A stretch of 64,000 nucleotides of DNA from Acinetobacter brisouisimilis (GTDB lineage: Bacteria; Pseudomonadota; Gammaproteobacteria; Pseudomonadales; Moraxellaceae). A program made the translations under genes and the position numbers. The stretch lies in NCBI RefSeq assembly GCF_000368265.1, contig NZ_KB851219.1, positions 1,247,870-1,311,869 on the forward strand, read 5' to 3'. Below are positions 27,121-35,766 of the stretch, one piece after another; the stretch's first letter is position 1, and each line of letters opens with the position of its first letter. Below the pieces are notes generated by a model that did not search any database, was not told the DNA's origin, and saw only the letters and a program-made list of their open reading frames with translations.

Positions 27121-29790
27121 TTATTGTAATTGTGAACCAATAAAGAAATGTAAACGAATCGGATGATTTGGGTCAGAAAGTCCTGAAGCCACATCTAAGC
27201 GAATTGGGCCAATCGGTGACTGCCAACGAATTCCCAAGCCCATACTATATGCAGTTGAGTTCGAAAAACGCTTGTCATAAGCATTCCCTACATCAGAGAA
27301 AATCGCAGCACGCCAACCTTCTTTAAATTGATAGTTATACTCTAAAGATCCGACAGCCAGCGCTTGCCCCCCAATCTTGTAACCATTTTCAGTGGGAGAG
27401 AGACTCTTATAGTCAAAACCGCGAACGCTTTGATCCCCACCAGCAAAGAAACGTAGGTTATATGGCACATTAGCAAAATCATTCGTAAAAATGTAGCCTA
27501 AATGCAAACCACCGACAAACTGGTGATCATAATTTTGCCCTATAGAATAAATAAAATTCCAATCTGCATTGGCAATTGCCATATCAGCATCAGAAATAAC
27601 CGATTTTGAACCTAACTGAATTTTATAGGTTTGCTTAAAACCTTTATTCGGATTCACAGGATTATTACTGTCCGTGCGAGAAATTTGATAACCAAACAAT
27701 AAAGCCTGCTGCTGTGGATTCGATCCAGGCTGCAAGAAAGCATCTGGAACATTAGCGCTGTTCACTTGTCCAATCTGCTGAATCTGATCAAGACGGTAAC
27801 GGAAACCGTAGATTTGCTGCCAGTTCCCAATTGGGTTTTTAATCAAATGTTCTGCACCCATCACGGCAGATTCTGTAGTCAGGCTCATGCCTGGCCCTAC
27901 ACCATTAAACTTCTCCCGCTCATAGCCACCCACTAAACTAAAATAATCATTTAACGGGTCTTTATTGGGAATGCTATAACGGGTATCGATTGCCTGACGG
28001 ATCTGTGACACCTCTAGGTTGGCATCAAAAGAATGCCCTGAGCTATTCACAATGCCACGGCGATATTGAGCGCGGACACGTGGACCTGTATCGGTTCCCC
28101 AACCAGCCCCTAGCTCGGCACTATTTAATTTATCGGTATTTAAAGTCACAATCACAGGTACTTTTTTCTCTACGCGCGCCTGATCCTGCAACTGCTCTTT
28201 TTCAGATTTTTGCTGAACTTGCTGGGACTGACTTTGCAAAGCTTCATCTGGTACATTTTGACTCGTACCCGCGAACTGGTTTTCATCTACGACGTTTTGT
28301 GTGACTTCTTTATTGGAATATTTGGCACGTTTTATTGTGTTATCTTGAGATTGTTGAACGGCTTCGACTTCTTGCAGCTTTTGTTCATCGACAAGCTTCT
28401 GAATATCCGGTGCTAACTCAAGCTGTTTCACAATCGGATTAGGTTTAATCGTATCAACCAGACTCCAGTTAAAATAACGGGAATTGGTCAAATTATTCGC
28501 AAGAGTATTAACACGCCAAAAGGTATAATCATCACCTTCTTTCCACGGCACCATACTTTGCAATACTTTGAGCTTGAGTGGCAGTGGTTTCGATGGGTCA
28601 CTCATACGAAACTCGACATTCGCAACCTTATAGCGCTCACCAGTTTCATAACGCAAATTAATATCTGCTTTATTGTCGGGTAATTGCACCTTCACATCAT
28701 GCAAACGCCAGTAAGCATCAAAAAAACCATTTTCACTGGCCGCATCATTAATACGGTTTTTGGTCTGTTCATATAAACCATGATTAAAAATACTCCCCAC
28801 ATCCAAATCAGGAATGAGGCGAATGACCTGAAATTGCGGGTTGTTTTGCCCTGCGCCAGAAAATTCAATATTTTGTGTTGCCACTTTTACAGGTTCATTT
28901 GGAGTCACCTGAACCGTTACATGATCAGTACCTGTTTTACTGAATTTAAACTTGGCATTGTAATATCCCACCGCCTGAGCGGCTTGGTTTGCCATCGCTC
29001 GAAGTTGGGGTAATGCCGAGTTGTAATCCGCATAAGCTTCTGTAGTAAAAGTTTCCAGTTTATTTTTTATATTATCCTGCAAAGCTTTAGGCGCACCGTT
29101 TACAGTGACTGAAATTTTTGGAGTAGTCACCGCATTTACATCTTTTTTTGGTTTAATTTTAGCGATCACTTTTTGCAAAAAACCTTTTGGTTTTTGCTGC
29201 GCCATATTTGCACTGGCAAGTTCAAACGCTCTATCATTTTCAGCATTTTTATTGGCAGTTTCAGCAGCCACTGTCGTGTTTTGATCAGTCTGAATCTGAT
29301 GCATTAACACATCAACATTGACTGGAGACTGTTGTAGTTCAGTTACCTGCTGCGCAGTTTGTGCAATCGGCTGGCTTGAGATTACAGGAGTTGATGAAGT
29401 CGAACGAGAGGCTTGTGCTTCTTTCTTGGCTTGTTCCGCTTCACGTTCAATTTCATTTGCCATAGAAGCATCAATGCTACTTGTCGGCATTTTATCTAGA
29501 TCATCAAAACTGATGGGCTTAAAATCAGTCAAATTTTGATTTTGTTGCTGCTGTTGCAGCATCTGCATGCTGTCTTCTGTGGTATCGCTGGCTGTTGTGT
29601 TAAGATTACTGCTGTTTGTCACAGTATTTGCATTATTTATATTGGTTGTCGTTTCTTCAGCCCAAGCGTAATGCTGGCAAAAACCATATAGTAAACTCAC
29701 ACACACAACTTTATGAATCTGATTTATTTTTAAAATTGTTTGTAAGTTTTCGACCAAGATTGTTTTTTGAAATCGTGTGCAAACATGCAT
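27121..29790 (-). CDS. tamA: TamA-like outer-membrane assembly protein (BamA/TamA family), extended
   Basis: Outer-membrane partner of TamB, with POTRA domains and a 16-strand barrel. An ATG at 29790 is used here; a GTG at 29805 is also in frame. About 890 residues is far above the 577 of E. coli TamA. A signal-like hydrophobic segment (VVCVSLLYGFCQHYAWA) is followed by about 170 low-complexity Asn/Gln/Thr/Ser residues before the first POTRA. A second stretch of about 90 Gln/Glu-rich residues interrupts the last POTRA before VPVIVTLNTDKLNSAELGAG. The barrel has GWGTDTGPR, GGDQSVRGFDYKSLSP (the lid-lock motif) and IGPIRLDVASGL, with a terminal aromatic region. Confidence 0.92.
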   Translation of the reverse strand: MHVCTRFQKTILVENLQTILKINQIHKVVCVSLLYGFCQHYAWAEETTTNINNANTVTNSSNLNTTASDTTEDSMQMLQQQQQNQNLTDFKPISFDDLDKMPTSSIDASMANEIEREAEQAKKEAQASRSTSSTPVISSQPIAQTAQQVTELQQSPVNVDVLMHQIQTDQNTTVAAETANKNAENDRAFELASANMAQQKPKGFLQKVIAKIKPKKDVNAVTTPKISVTVNGAPKALQDNIKNKLETFTTEAYADYNSALPQLRAMANQAAQAVGYYNAKFKFSKTGTDHVTVQVTPNEPVKVATQNIEFSGAGQNNPQFQVIRLIPDLDVGSIFNHGLYEQTKNRINDAASENGFFDAYWRLHDVKVQLPDNKADINLRYETGERYKVANVEFRMSDPSKPLPLKLKVLQSMVPWKEGDDYTFWRVNTLANNLTNSRYFNWSLVDTIKPNPIVKQLELAPDIQKLVDEQKLQEVEAVQQSQDNTIKRAKYSNKEVTQNVVDENQFAGTSQNVPDEALQSQSQQVQQKSEKEQLQDQARVEKKVPVIVTLNTDKLNSAELGAGWGTDTGPRVRAQYRRGIVNSSGHSFDANLEVSQIRQAIDTRYSIPNKDPLNDYFSLVGGYEREKFNGVGPGMSLTTESAVMGAEHLIKNPIGNWQQIYGFRYRLDQIQQIGQVNSANVPDAFLQPGSNPQQQALLFGYQISRTDSNNPVNPNKGFKQTYKIQLGSKSVISDADMAIANADWNFIYSIGQNYDHQFVGGLHLGYIFTNDFANVPYNLRFFAGGDQSVRGFDYKSLSPTENGYKIGGQALAVGSLEYNYQFKEGWRAAIFSDVGNAYDKRFSNSTAYSMGLGIRWQSPIGPIRLDVASGLSDPNHPIRLHFFIGSQLQ

Positions 29791-29931
29791 AAAAACAACA
29801 ACCACTGTGATTTTAAAAGATCAATTTTTTACTTAAGCAGTTTTACGCTCAAGCTCTGCAGTATGATACATGATTTTATTTATGAGATACTCTTCACTAA
29901 CAATTCTTCATTAAATTAGAGTGCAGAATGC

Positions 29932-31248
29932 ATGGAAAAACCGCAAAACTTGCTTGCTTCCCGTCGTTTTCTACCAATGTTTCTGACGCAGTTCTTTGGA
30001 GCATTGAATGACAATGTTTATAAGCAGTCGCTCTTATTGGTTATTACCTATGGTTTGATTCAACATAGCTCGGGCAACATCAGCACCTTAAATAATCTGG
30101 CGGCTTTGCTGTTTATTTCTCCCTATTTTATATTTTCAGCAACGGCTGGGCAAATTGCAGACAAATTTGAACGCGCGCAACTGGTTCGCGGTATTAAAGT
30201 CCTAGAAATCATCATTATGTCGATTGGCAGTGCTGGCTTTATGCTCGGTCAAATCTGGCTATTGTTGCTGGCACTGTTTTTGATGGGAGTACATTCGACT
30301 TTTTTTGGTCCAATCAAATACGCCATTTTGCCCGAAATCCTGCATACCAATGAACTCATGTCAGGCAATGCCCTATTCCAGACAGGAACCTCTCTTGCCA
30401 TTTTATTTGGTATGATTTTGGGTGGTGCAGTCATTCCCATTTCTCATGACACACTGATTTGGGTATGCTTAACCGTACTGATTATTGCAATTTTGGGTTA
30501 TATCTCCAGCCGCTTTATTTTGACCCAGCGTGTCAGTGCTTCTGAACTGAAAATTGACTGGAATTTTTTCCGTACCAGTTGGCAAACGATTCAATATGCC
30601 AAAGATATTAAAATCATATTTCTTATTTTAATGGGAAATTCCTGGTACTGGTTTTATGGCGCATCTTACCTTACTCAAATTCCTGAGCTGACCCACAAGT
30701 ATTTATATGCCTCAGAAAATGTAGTGAGTTTATTGCTCACATTTTTTTCGGTGGGGATTGGCGTTGGCTCGTTGCTGTGCCGTAAAATTGGAGGAGCGGA
30801 AGTCAATATTAAAATGGTGCCTGTAGGCGCTATTGGGCTGACTGTTTTTGCCTTTTATTTGGCATGGGCAATGTATCAATTACCCGTGCATCACACGCTG
30901 TTCAGTATTCAGGACATTTTTTCGCATGGTTTGATCTATTATCATGTCATGCTGGCCATTATTCTACTTGGGATCAGTGGCGGTTTTTATATTGTGCCCC
31001 TCTATGCCATGATGCAAGCCTATTCACCTGTATCACACCGCGCTCGTGTCGTCGCTGCCAACAACATTTTTAATGCGATTTTTATGGTCGCTTCAGCTAT
31101 TTTCTCAATTTTAATTTTGAGTGTCTTCCAACTCGATATGCAAATTTTATTCTGCATGACTGCTGTATTTAGTGCTATCTTTTGCACTGGATTACTATTG
31201 AAATTAAAACCATTATTAAATGGTATAAACAATGCTTTAGAGGATTAA
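29932..31248 (+). CDS. MFS transporter, LplT-like (lysophospholipid flippase family)
   Basis: A 438-residue inner-membrane protein with twelve hydrophobic segments. The N-terminal LTQFFGALNDNVYKQSLL, the loop ATAGQIADKFERAQLVRGIK and FFGPIKYAILPEIL correspond to signature regions of LplT and of the MFS part of Aas-type fusions. Those proteins flip lysophospholipids to the cytosolic face for re-acylation. No acyltransferase is fused or adjacent here, so the substrate is uncertain. It is followed after three bases by coq7, an operon-like arrangement. It diverges from tamA, so the 140-base gap holds both promoters. Confidence 0.8.
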   Translation: MEKPQNLLASRRFLPMFLTQFFGALNDNVYKQSLLLVITYGLIQHSSGNISTLNNLAALLFISPYFIFSATAGQIADKFERAQLVRGIKVLEIIIMSIGSAGFMLGQIWLLLLALFLMGVHSTFFGPIKYAILPEILHTNELMSGNALFQTGTSLAILFGMILGGAVIPISHDTLIWVCLTVLIIAILGYISSRFILTQRVSASELKIDWNFFRTSWQTIQYAKDIKIIFLILMGNSWYWFYGASYLTQIPELTHKYLYASENVVSLLLTFFSVGIGVGSLLCRKIGGAEVNIKMVPVGAIGLTVFAFYLAWAMYQLPVHHTLFSIQDIFSHGLIYYHVMLAIILLGISGGFYIVPLYAMMQAYSPVSHRARVVAANNIFNAIFMVASAIFSILILSVFQLDMQILFCMTAVFSAIFCTGLLLKLKPLLNGINNALED

Positions 31249-31251
31249 GTT

Positions 31252-31887
31252 ATGCGCCATTATTCAGGTATTGATCGTCTTATTCAGTCCTTTGATCAGG
31301 GTTTACGCAGTTTAGTCCCTGGAGCAACCGCAGCTCACCGCAACAACCCAGCACAAACAAACAAAGCACCGCTCTCAGTGAGTGAAGCGCGCCATGTCGC
31401 GGGCTTAATGCGCGTCAATCATAGTGGCGAGGTTTGCGCACAAGCGTTATATCATGGGCAAGCACTGACCGCAAAATTACCCAATGTGCGTCGTGAAATG
31501 GAACAAGCAGCGATTGAAGAACAAGACCACTTGGCATGGTGTGAAGACCGCTTAAAAGAATTAGATAGTGTTCCTAGTATTTTAAATCCTGTGTGGTATG
31601 GACTGTCATTTGCGATGGGTGCAGCAGCAGGTGTTGCAGGTGACAAATACAGCCTTGGTTTTGTGGCTGAAACTGAACGCCAAGTGAGTTTGCATTTAAC
31701 AGATCATCTCAATCAGTTACCGCAACAAGATGAGCGTTCACGTAAAATTTTAGAACAGATGAATGAAGATGAACTGCATCATCGCGATACTGCGTTACAT
31801 GCAGGCGGCGTTGATTTACCACTTCCTGTACGTATTACCATGACTGCGATTTCCAAACTCATGACCAAAACCAGTTATTATATTTAA
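31252..31887 (+). CDS. coq7: Demethoxyubiquinone hydroxylase Coq7
   Basis: Di-iron monooxygenase catalysing the penultimate hydroxylation in ubiquinone biosynthesis, replacing UbiF in many proteobacteria. The 211 residues form a ferritin-like four-helix bundle. Iron ligands are visible: Glu 60 (NHSGEVCAQALYHG), ExxH with Glu 90 and His 93 (EEQDHLAW), Glu 142 (VAETERQV) and ExxH with Glu 174 and His 177 (EDELHHRD). It sits three bases behind the MFS gene and ends at a terminator, so the pair is a two-gene operon. Assignment is firm. Confidence 0.95.
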   Translation: MRHYSGIDRLIQSFDQGLRSLVPGATAAHRNNPAQTNKAPLSVSEARHVAGLMRVNHSGEVCAQALYHGQALTAKLPNVRREMEQAAIEEQDHLAWCEDRLKELDSVPSILNPVWYGLSFAMGAAAGVAGDKYSLGFVAETERQVSLHLTDHLNQLPQQDERSRKILEQMNEDELHHRDTALHAGGVDLPLPVRITMTAISKLMTKTSYYI

Positions 31888-31913
31888 TATAAAAATCATC
31901 GTTTATAGCCAAT

Positions 31914-31942
31914 AAAAAAGCCAAGTCACAACTTGGCTTTTT
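31914..31942. terminator. Bidirectional terminator between coq7 and folK
   Basis: AAAAAGCCAAGT (31915-31926) pairs with ACTTGGCTTTTT (31931-31942) across CACA. It serves coq7 on the plus strand and the convergent fol genes on the minus strand. Confidence 0.92.
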
Positions 31943-31946
31943 AGCT

Positions 31947-32417
31947 TTAGGATGCAGCAATTGCAGAATCGGTAGACTCCAGTGACAACCTGATTTTCGG
32001 ATAATTCACCGTTTCAGTATAGCTAAAATCATCACTAGCAATCAGCTCGTACATTGGAATTTTTACATCGGGCGCAAATGGCATTTTTTTCTGATTCAGC
32101 TGTAATTCTGAAAGTTGCTTACCCCATGCAATCAGATCAATATCCAATGAGATTTTATGCGAAGGTCGCACCCGCCCCGCATGCTGTTCCAAATCTTTTA
32201 GCAGATCTTGCAGATCCTGACTTGATAAATGACAGCGTAGTACACAGGCACAATTTAAGTAGTCTTCTCCAACCCCATCTCGACATGGAATTTGGTAGAC
32301 ATGTGATAATTCAAGTGTCCCCAAACAAGCCAATTGTTGAATTGCCCAAGTTAAATGTTGCTTGGGCTGAAAATTACTCGCCAGTGCGAGAGCAAAAATC
32401 GTGTCGTTGGCGTTCAA
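31947..32417 (-). CDS. folK: HPPK-like 6-hydroxymethyl-dihydropterin diphosphokinase (divergent FolK)
   Basis: A 156-residue protein with the HPPK layout: IFALALASNFQPKQHL at the start (normally ALGSN.G), YLNCACVLR in the middle, and LDIDLIAWG matching the D-x-D metal site. The residue corresponding to E. coli Arg 92 in PRTLDLD is not conserved; the local sequence is RPSHKISLDID. The canonical Gly in the N-terminal motif is also changed. It may be a weak or specialised paralogue. Its start lies 44 bases inside folB, so the two are translationally coupled. The folate-pathway role is inferred from family and neighbour. Confidence 0.75.
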   Translation of the reverse strand: MNANDTIFALALASNFQPKQHLTWAIQQLACLGTLELSHVYQIPCRDGVGEDYLNCACVLRCHLSSQDLQDLLKDLEQHAGRVRPSHKISLDIDLIAWGKQLSELQLNQKKMPFAPDVKIPMYELIASDDFSYTETVNYPKIRLSLESTDSAIAAS

Positions 32418-32754
32418 GACGAATTCCTACTGAATTGGCTTGCGCGATAATCGCAGGCTTACGAATAGTGAGTGTGATCGTTTGAATACCTTCAAACTCA
32501 TGAAATAGGCGCTGCATCACCAACTGCGCCGCATGTTCAATCAACTTGGGCTGAGCCGTCTGAATCACTTCAGCGCTCAGTTCGCAAATTTGTGCATAAT
32601 TAATCGTGTCATTAAGTTCATCAGACTGAGCTGCTTGTGACAAATCATGGTGAATAATCAAATCCAGCATTAATGGCTGATGAATCTGTCTTTCCCAAGC
32701 AAAGCAACCGACTACGGTATCTACTTTTAGCCCTTCAATAATGATGGCATCCAT
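32374..32754 (-). CDS. folB: Dihydroneopterin aldolase
   Basis: Converts 7,8-dihydroneopterin to 6-hydroxymethyl-dihydropterin and glycolaldehyde in folate biosynthesis, supplying the HPPK substrate. The 126 residues are the normal length. The FolB signature is clear: IIIEGLKVDTVVGCFAWERQI at the N-terminus, the central DTINYAQICEL, the VIQTAQPKLIEHAAQLV helix and the C-terminal ITLTIRKPAIIAQANSVGIRLERQ. Its 3' end overlaps folK by 44 bases. A UbiB-family gene follows 15 bases upstream on the same strand. Confidence 0.93.
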   Translation of the reverse strand: MDAIIIEGLKVDTVVGCFAWERQIHQPLMLDLIIHHDLSQAAQSDELNDTINYAQICELSAEVIQTAQPKLIEHAAQLVMQRLFHEFEGIQTITLTIRKPAIIAQANSVGIRLERQRHDFCSRTGE

Positions 32755-32769
32755 ACATCTTTTCCAGCA

Positions 32770-34086
32770 TTAGTGTTTTAGCAATGGCACATCAACATCC
32801 TGAACCATTTTCAGGCGCTGATCGGCATAAATATCGACATATGGCGCAAGTACACGCATAAACCGATCAAAATATAACATTTGCTTAAATAATAAAGCAA
32901 AATCTCGCGGGAAATGAATGCCGTGGCGCTCACCAATTGAAACCATATCGAGCATAATGTCATTTAAGTCGGCTGGATTACTTGAAAGGATTTTTTGTGG
33001 ATCAGTCAACATCACACCACTAAACAAACGCTCAATATCTTTGGCAAGTACGGCGGTATCGACCGAAGTTTTGGTCATCCCCATTTTTAGCATACTTTCT
33101 GCCATAGCGTGATAATCGGTATGCTGCAAGGCATCCATGAATGCCATACAAGCCGTCCAGACTTCTGGGTTTAATTGACCAACGATTCCAAAATCGATAA
33201 AGCCCACACGACCATCTTCGAGCAACATCAAGTTACCCGCATGCAAGTCAGCATGAAAGCTCTTACACATCATGAGACTACTGAACCATGTATTCATGGC
33301 GGTAATCAACACTTGTGACGGGTCTTTGGCATAGTGTTTGACCACATCAAAATCGGTCAATGGCACACCGTACAAACGCTGCATGGTCAGCACACGGCGC
33401 GTTGAATACTGATGATAAACTTTAGGTGCTGTTGCTGCATGATTCTGCGTTGTATTCAAATACTCAACAAAATCATCAATATTTTGCGCTTCTTCAATAA
33501 AGTCGACTTCTCGTACCATCCGCGTTTTAATTTCTTCAACAATATCTGCTAAAGACGCGAATTTGACTTTGGGAACCACTTTTTCCAAGACTTTTGTTGC
33601 CCAGTGCAAGACATTTAAGTCGGTATACAAAATGGTTTCGACACCTGGCTTCTGTACTTTAATGACCACATCTTCACCGCTGACCAGTTTGGCAGCATGG
33701 ACTTGGGCAATCGATGCAGAAGCCAGCGGAATTTCTTCAATTGAAGCAAAAATATCATGCAGGTTTCGATCTGCAAATTCTTGTTGCAAAACTTCTTCAA
33801 TATAACTAAACGGAAGTTTTGGCGTCTGATCCAGACAGCCCTGAAACTCTTCTACATATTCACGCGGAAACAATGAAGGCGTACTGGCAATAAACTGTCC
33901 GAGTTTAATATAAGTCGAACCCAGTTCCTCAAAGGTTTCTCGCATCAGCTTGGCATTGCTTGGTTTTACGGTGGCATACTTATAGCCTGCTTTTGCCGCC
34001 ACGACTGCGGTTTCCCCCATACGAGCAACCGAGCGTAAACTATCAACCAGAATATTTTTTTTCATAAGCAGTTCATGCCAATTCAA
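32770..34086 (-). CDS. AarF/UbiB (ABC1) family atypical kinase
   Basis: A 438-residue member of the ABC1/UbiB protein-kinase-like family, linked to ubiquinone biosynthesis and lipid homeostasis. Motifs are the KxGQ element in YIKLGQFIASTPSLFP, the lysine in DVVIKVQKPGVE, the catalytic loop FHADLHAGNLMLLEDG and the metal loop GFIDFGIVGQL. E. coli UbiB is longer (546 residues) with a C-terminal membrane anchor. Here the tail is short and lacks two clear helices, so this is probably a paralogue and not the canonical UbiB. It lies next to folB on the same strand and close to coq7. The substrate is unknown. Confidence 0.87.
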   Translation of the reverse strand: MNWHELLMKKNILVDSLRSVARMGETAVVAAKAGYKYATVKPSNAKLMRETFEELGSTYIKLGQFIASTPSLFPREYVEEFQGCLDQTPKLPFSYIEEVLQQEFADRNLHDIFASIEEIPLASASIAQVHAAKLVSGEDVVIKVQKPGVETILYTDLNVLHWATKVLEKVVPKVKFASLADIVEEIKTRMVREVDFIEEAQNIDDFVEYLNTTQNHAATAPKVYHQYSTRRVLTMQRLYGVPLTDFDVVKHYAKDPSQVLITAMNTWFSSLMMCKSFHADLHAGNLMLLEDGRVGFIDFGIVGQLNPEVWTACMAFMDALQHTDYHAMAESMLKMGMTKTSVDTAVLAKDIERLFSGVMLTDPQKILSSNPADLNDIMLDMVSIGERHGIHFPRDFALLFKQMLYFDRFMRVLAPYVDIYADQRLKMVQDVDVPLLKH

Positions 34087-34119
34087 ATCTAGGGCTAGTG
34101 TAGCAAAAAAAACTTTCTG

Positions 34120-34902
34120 TCATACAGTTCTTGCCTGACAGTTTGGACAATTTATATCTTTTTCAAATTTAACAATGCGTTGCTGCATGGTCAAACCATT
34201 CCAAAGGAGTAGTTTTTGTTTTAAAGGCGTTAAATTCAAGCCTAAATATAACAAAGCATGATGTGCTTGCAAACTCGCCATCACATTTGGCGTGGTCGCC
34301 AACACGCCCGAATTGGCACAGCGTAAACTTTCGTCCTGACTTTCGGTTTTTGGGAAAATACATTCATAGCAAGCTGAGTCTGCTGTGACCATAAACAGTT
34401 GCCCTTCATAGGCAATCGCCGATGCACTAATGAATGGCACAGCCAACTGAGTACAGACCTGATTTACCAAATAACGCGTGGCAAATTGGTCACAACCATC
34501 GAGCACCAAATCTTGCGATGCAATAAAATCTGCTGCGTTATCTTCGGTGAGTCGGATATTATGCGCTTCAATTTGAATATGTGGATTAATCTGTTTTAAG
34601 CGTTTTGCCAGTGTTTCTGCTTTATAAAAACCAATATCTTGGGGTTTAAATGCCACTTGACGCTGTAAATTACTGGTTTCAATCTGATCAGCATCTAGAA
34701 TTGTCAGCTTACCCACACCTGCCCGTGCAAGCAGTTCCGCAGTCAGACAGCCCAGTCCGCCAGCCCCAATCAGTAATACATTGGCGAGTTTGAGCTTTTC
34801 CTGAGCATCAATATCCCAGCCATCTAGTAATATTTGTCGGCTATAAAAATGCATTTCCTCATCACTGAGCTGTTGCCAGATTTCGGTTTGCTGATCCATC
34901 AT
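34120..34902 (-). CDS. moeB: HesA/MoeB/ThiF family adenylyltransferase (MoeB-like)
   Basis: An E1-like enzyme that adenylates the C-terminal glycine of a ubiquitin-like sulfur carrier such as MoaD or ThiS. The 260 residues contain the ATP site LIGAGGLGCLTAELLARAG, DADQIETSNLQRQVAF, VLDGCDQFATRYLVN, the zinc cysteines CYEC and a C-terminal CPNC, and a conserved cysteine in RCANSGVLATTPNV. No rhodanese domain is fused. The gene is 33 bases from aarF on the same strand. I cannot separate MoeB from a ThiF role here, as no moaD or thiS is adjacent. Confidence 0.83.
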   Translation of the reverse strand: MMDQQTEIWQQLSDEEMHFYSRQILLDGWDIDAQEKLKLANVLLIGAGGLGCLTAELLARAGVGKLTILDADQIETSNLQRQVAFKPQDIGFYKAETLAKRLKQINPHIQIEAHNIRLTEDNAADFIASQDLVLDGCDQFATRYLVNQVCTQLAVPFISASAIAYEGQLFMVTADSACYECIFPKTESQDESLRCANSGVLATTPNVMASLQAHHALLYLGLNLTPLKQKLLLWNGLTMQQRIVKFEKDINCPNCQARTV

Positions 34903-35118
34903 TAAAAATAACCCAATTTATCTTGCTGAAAGCTAGGGGCTAAGTTTAGCCTGTTTAAACAAAAAAACTCACCTATCTCTCCCTAAAAAACCAAGTAGTT
35001 AATGTAACTTTTCTACCAAAATGAGCCTCCACACCATAATTCCCCTGTGTATGTTTTACTTTTCTTCATGTCAGAAACAGTGTAAAACAGCAATTTAAGT
35101 CATTGGATTTCAGTGGTT

Positions 35119-35745
35119 ATGTCGTTTCATCTCTGGTTATCTTTCTTTGCTGCGTGTTGGGTGATTAGTTTATTTCCTGGCGCGGGTGCAATTGCATCTA
35201 TGAGCAATGGTTTAAGTCACGGCTTTTTACGCGGACTTTGGAATATTCTGGGTTTGCAACTGGCACTACTGCTTCAGATTCTGATTGTAGCAACAGGTTT
35301 GGGGATGTTGCTTAACGCCTTTCCTGTGATTTTTCTTGCTGTGAAATGGCTTGGGGTTTTATATTTAATTTACTTGGCATATATGCAGTGGAAGGCACCT
35401 GTTAACCGTATTGCGATTCACAAAGATCAGCAGCAGTTTTCAGGGTCAATGGCAACATTCAAAGGCTTTTTAATCAATATCAGCAATCCCAAAGCCATTG
35501 TATTCTTTTTGGCTATTTTTCCGCAGTTTATTGACCTTAAAGCACCTCAGTTTAAACAATATATGATTATGGCACTGACCATGATTCCAATTGATGTGAT
35601 TGTAATGTTAGGTTATACGGGTTTAGCTTCGAAGGCTTCAAGCGTGTTTCAATCTTATAAAAAGTTAAAAATCGTCAATCGTTTTTTTGCTTCCATGTAT
35701 GGCGTTGCTGCCATGCTTTTAAGTTTGGTTCGACAAAAAATCTAA
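35119..35745 (+). CDS. LysE/RhtB family amino-acid exporter
   Basis: An inner-membrane exporter of about 208 residues with six hydrophobic segments. I use the ATG at 35119; an in-frame GTG at 35113 is also open. The family motif FPGAGAIASMSNGLSHGFLRG corresponds to the conserved PGP.........G..RG pattern near the first loop, and ISNPKAIVFFLAIFPQFI to the second conserved motif. RhtB-type proteins export homoserine, threonine or other small metabolites; the substrate here is unknown. The zinc metallopeptidase gene follows 21 bases downstream and may be co-transcribed. Confidence 0.87.
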   Translation: MSFHLWLSFFAACWVISLFPGAGAIASMSNGLSHGFLRGLWNILGLQLALLLQILIVATGLGMLLNAFPVIFLAVKWLGVLYLIYLAYMQWKAPVNRIAIHKDQQQFSGSMATFKGFLINISNPKAIVFFLAIFPQFIDLKAPQFKQYMIMALTMIPIDVIVMLGYTGLASKASSVFQSYKKLKIVNRFFASMYGVAAMLLSLVRQKI

Positions 35746-35766
35746 ATCTGATAGGAATATCTCGGC

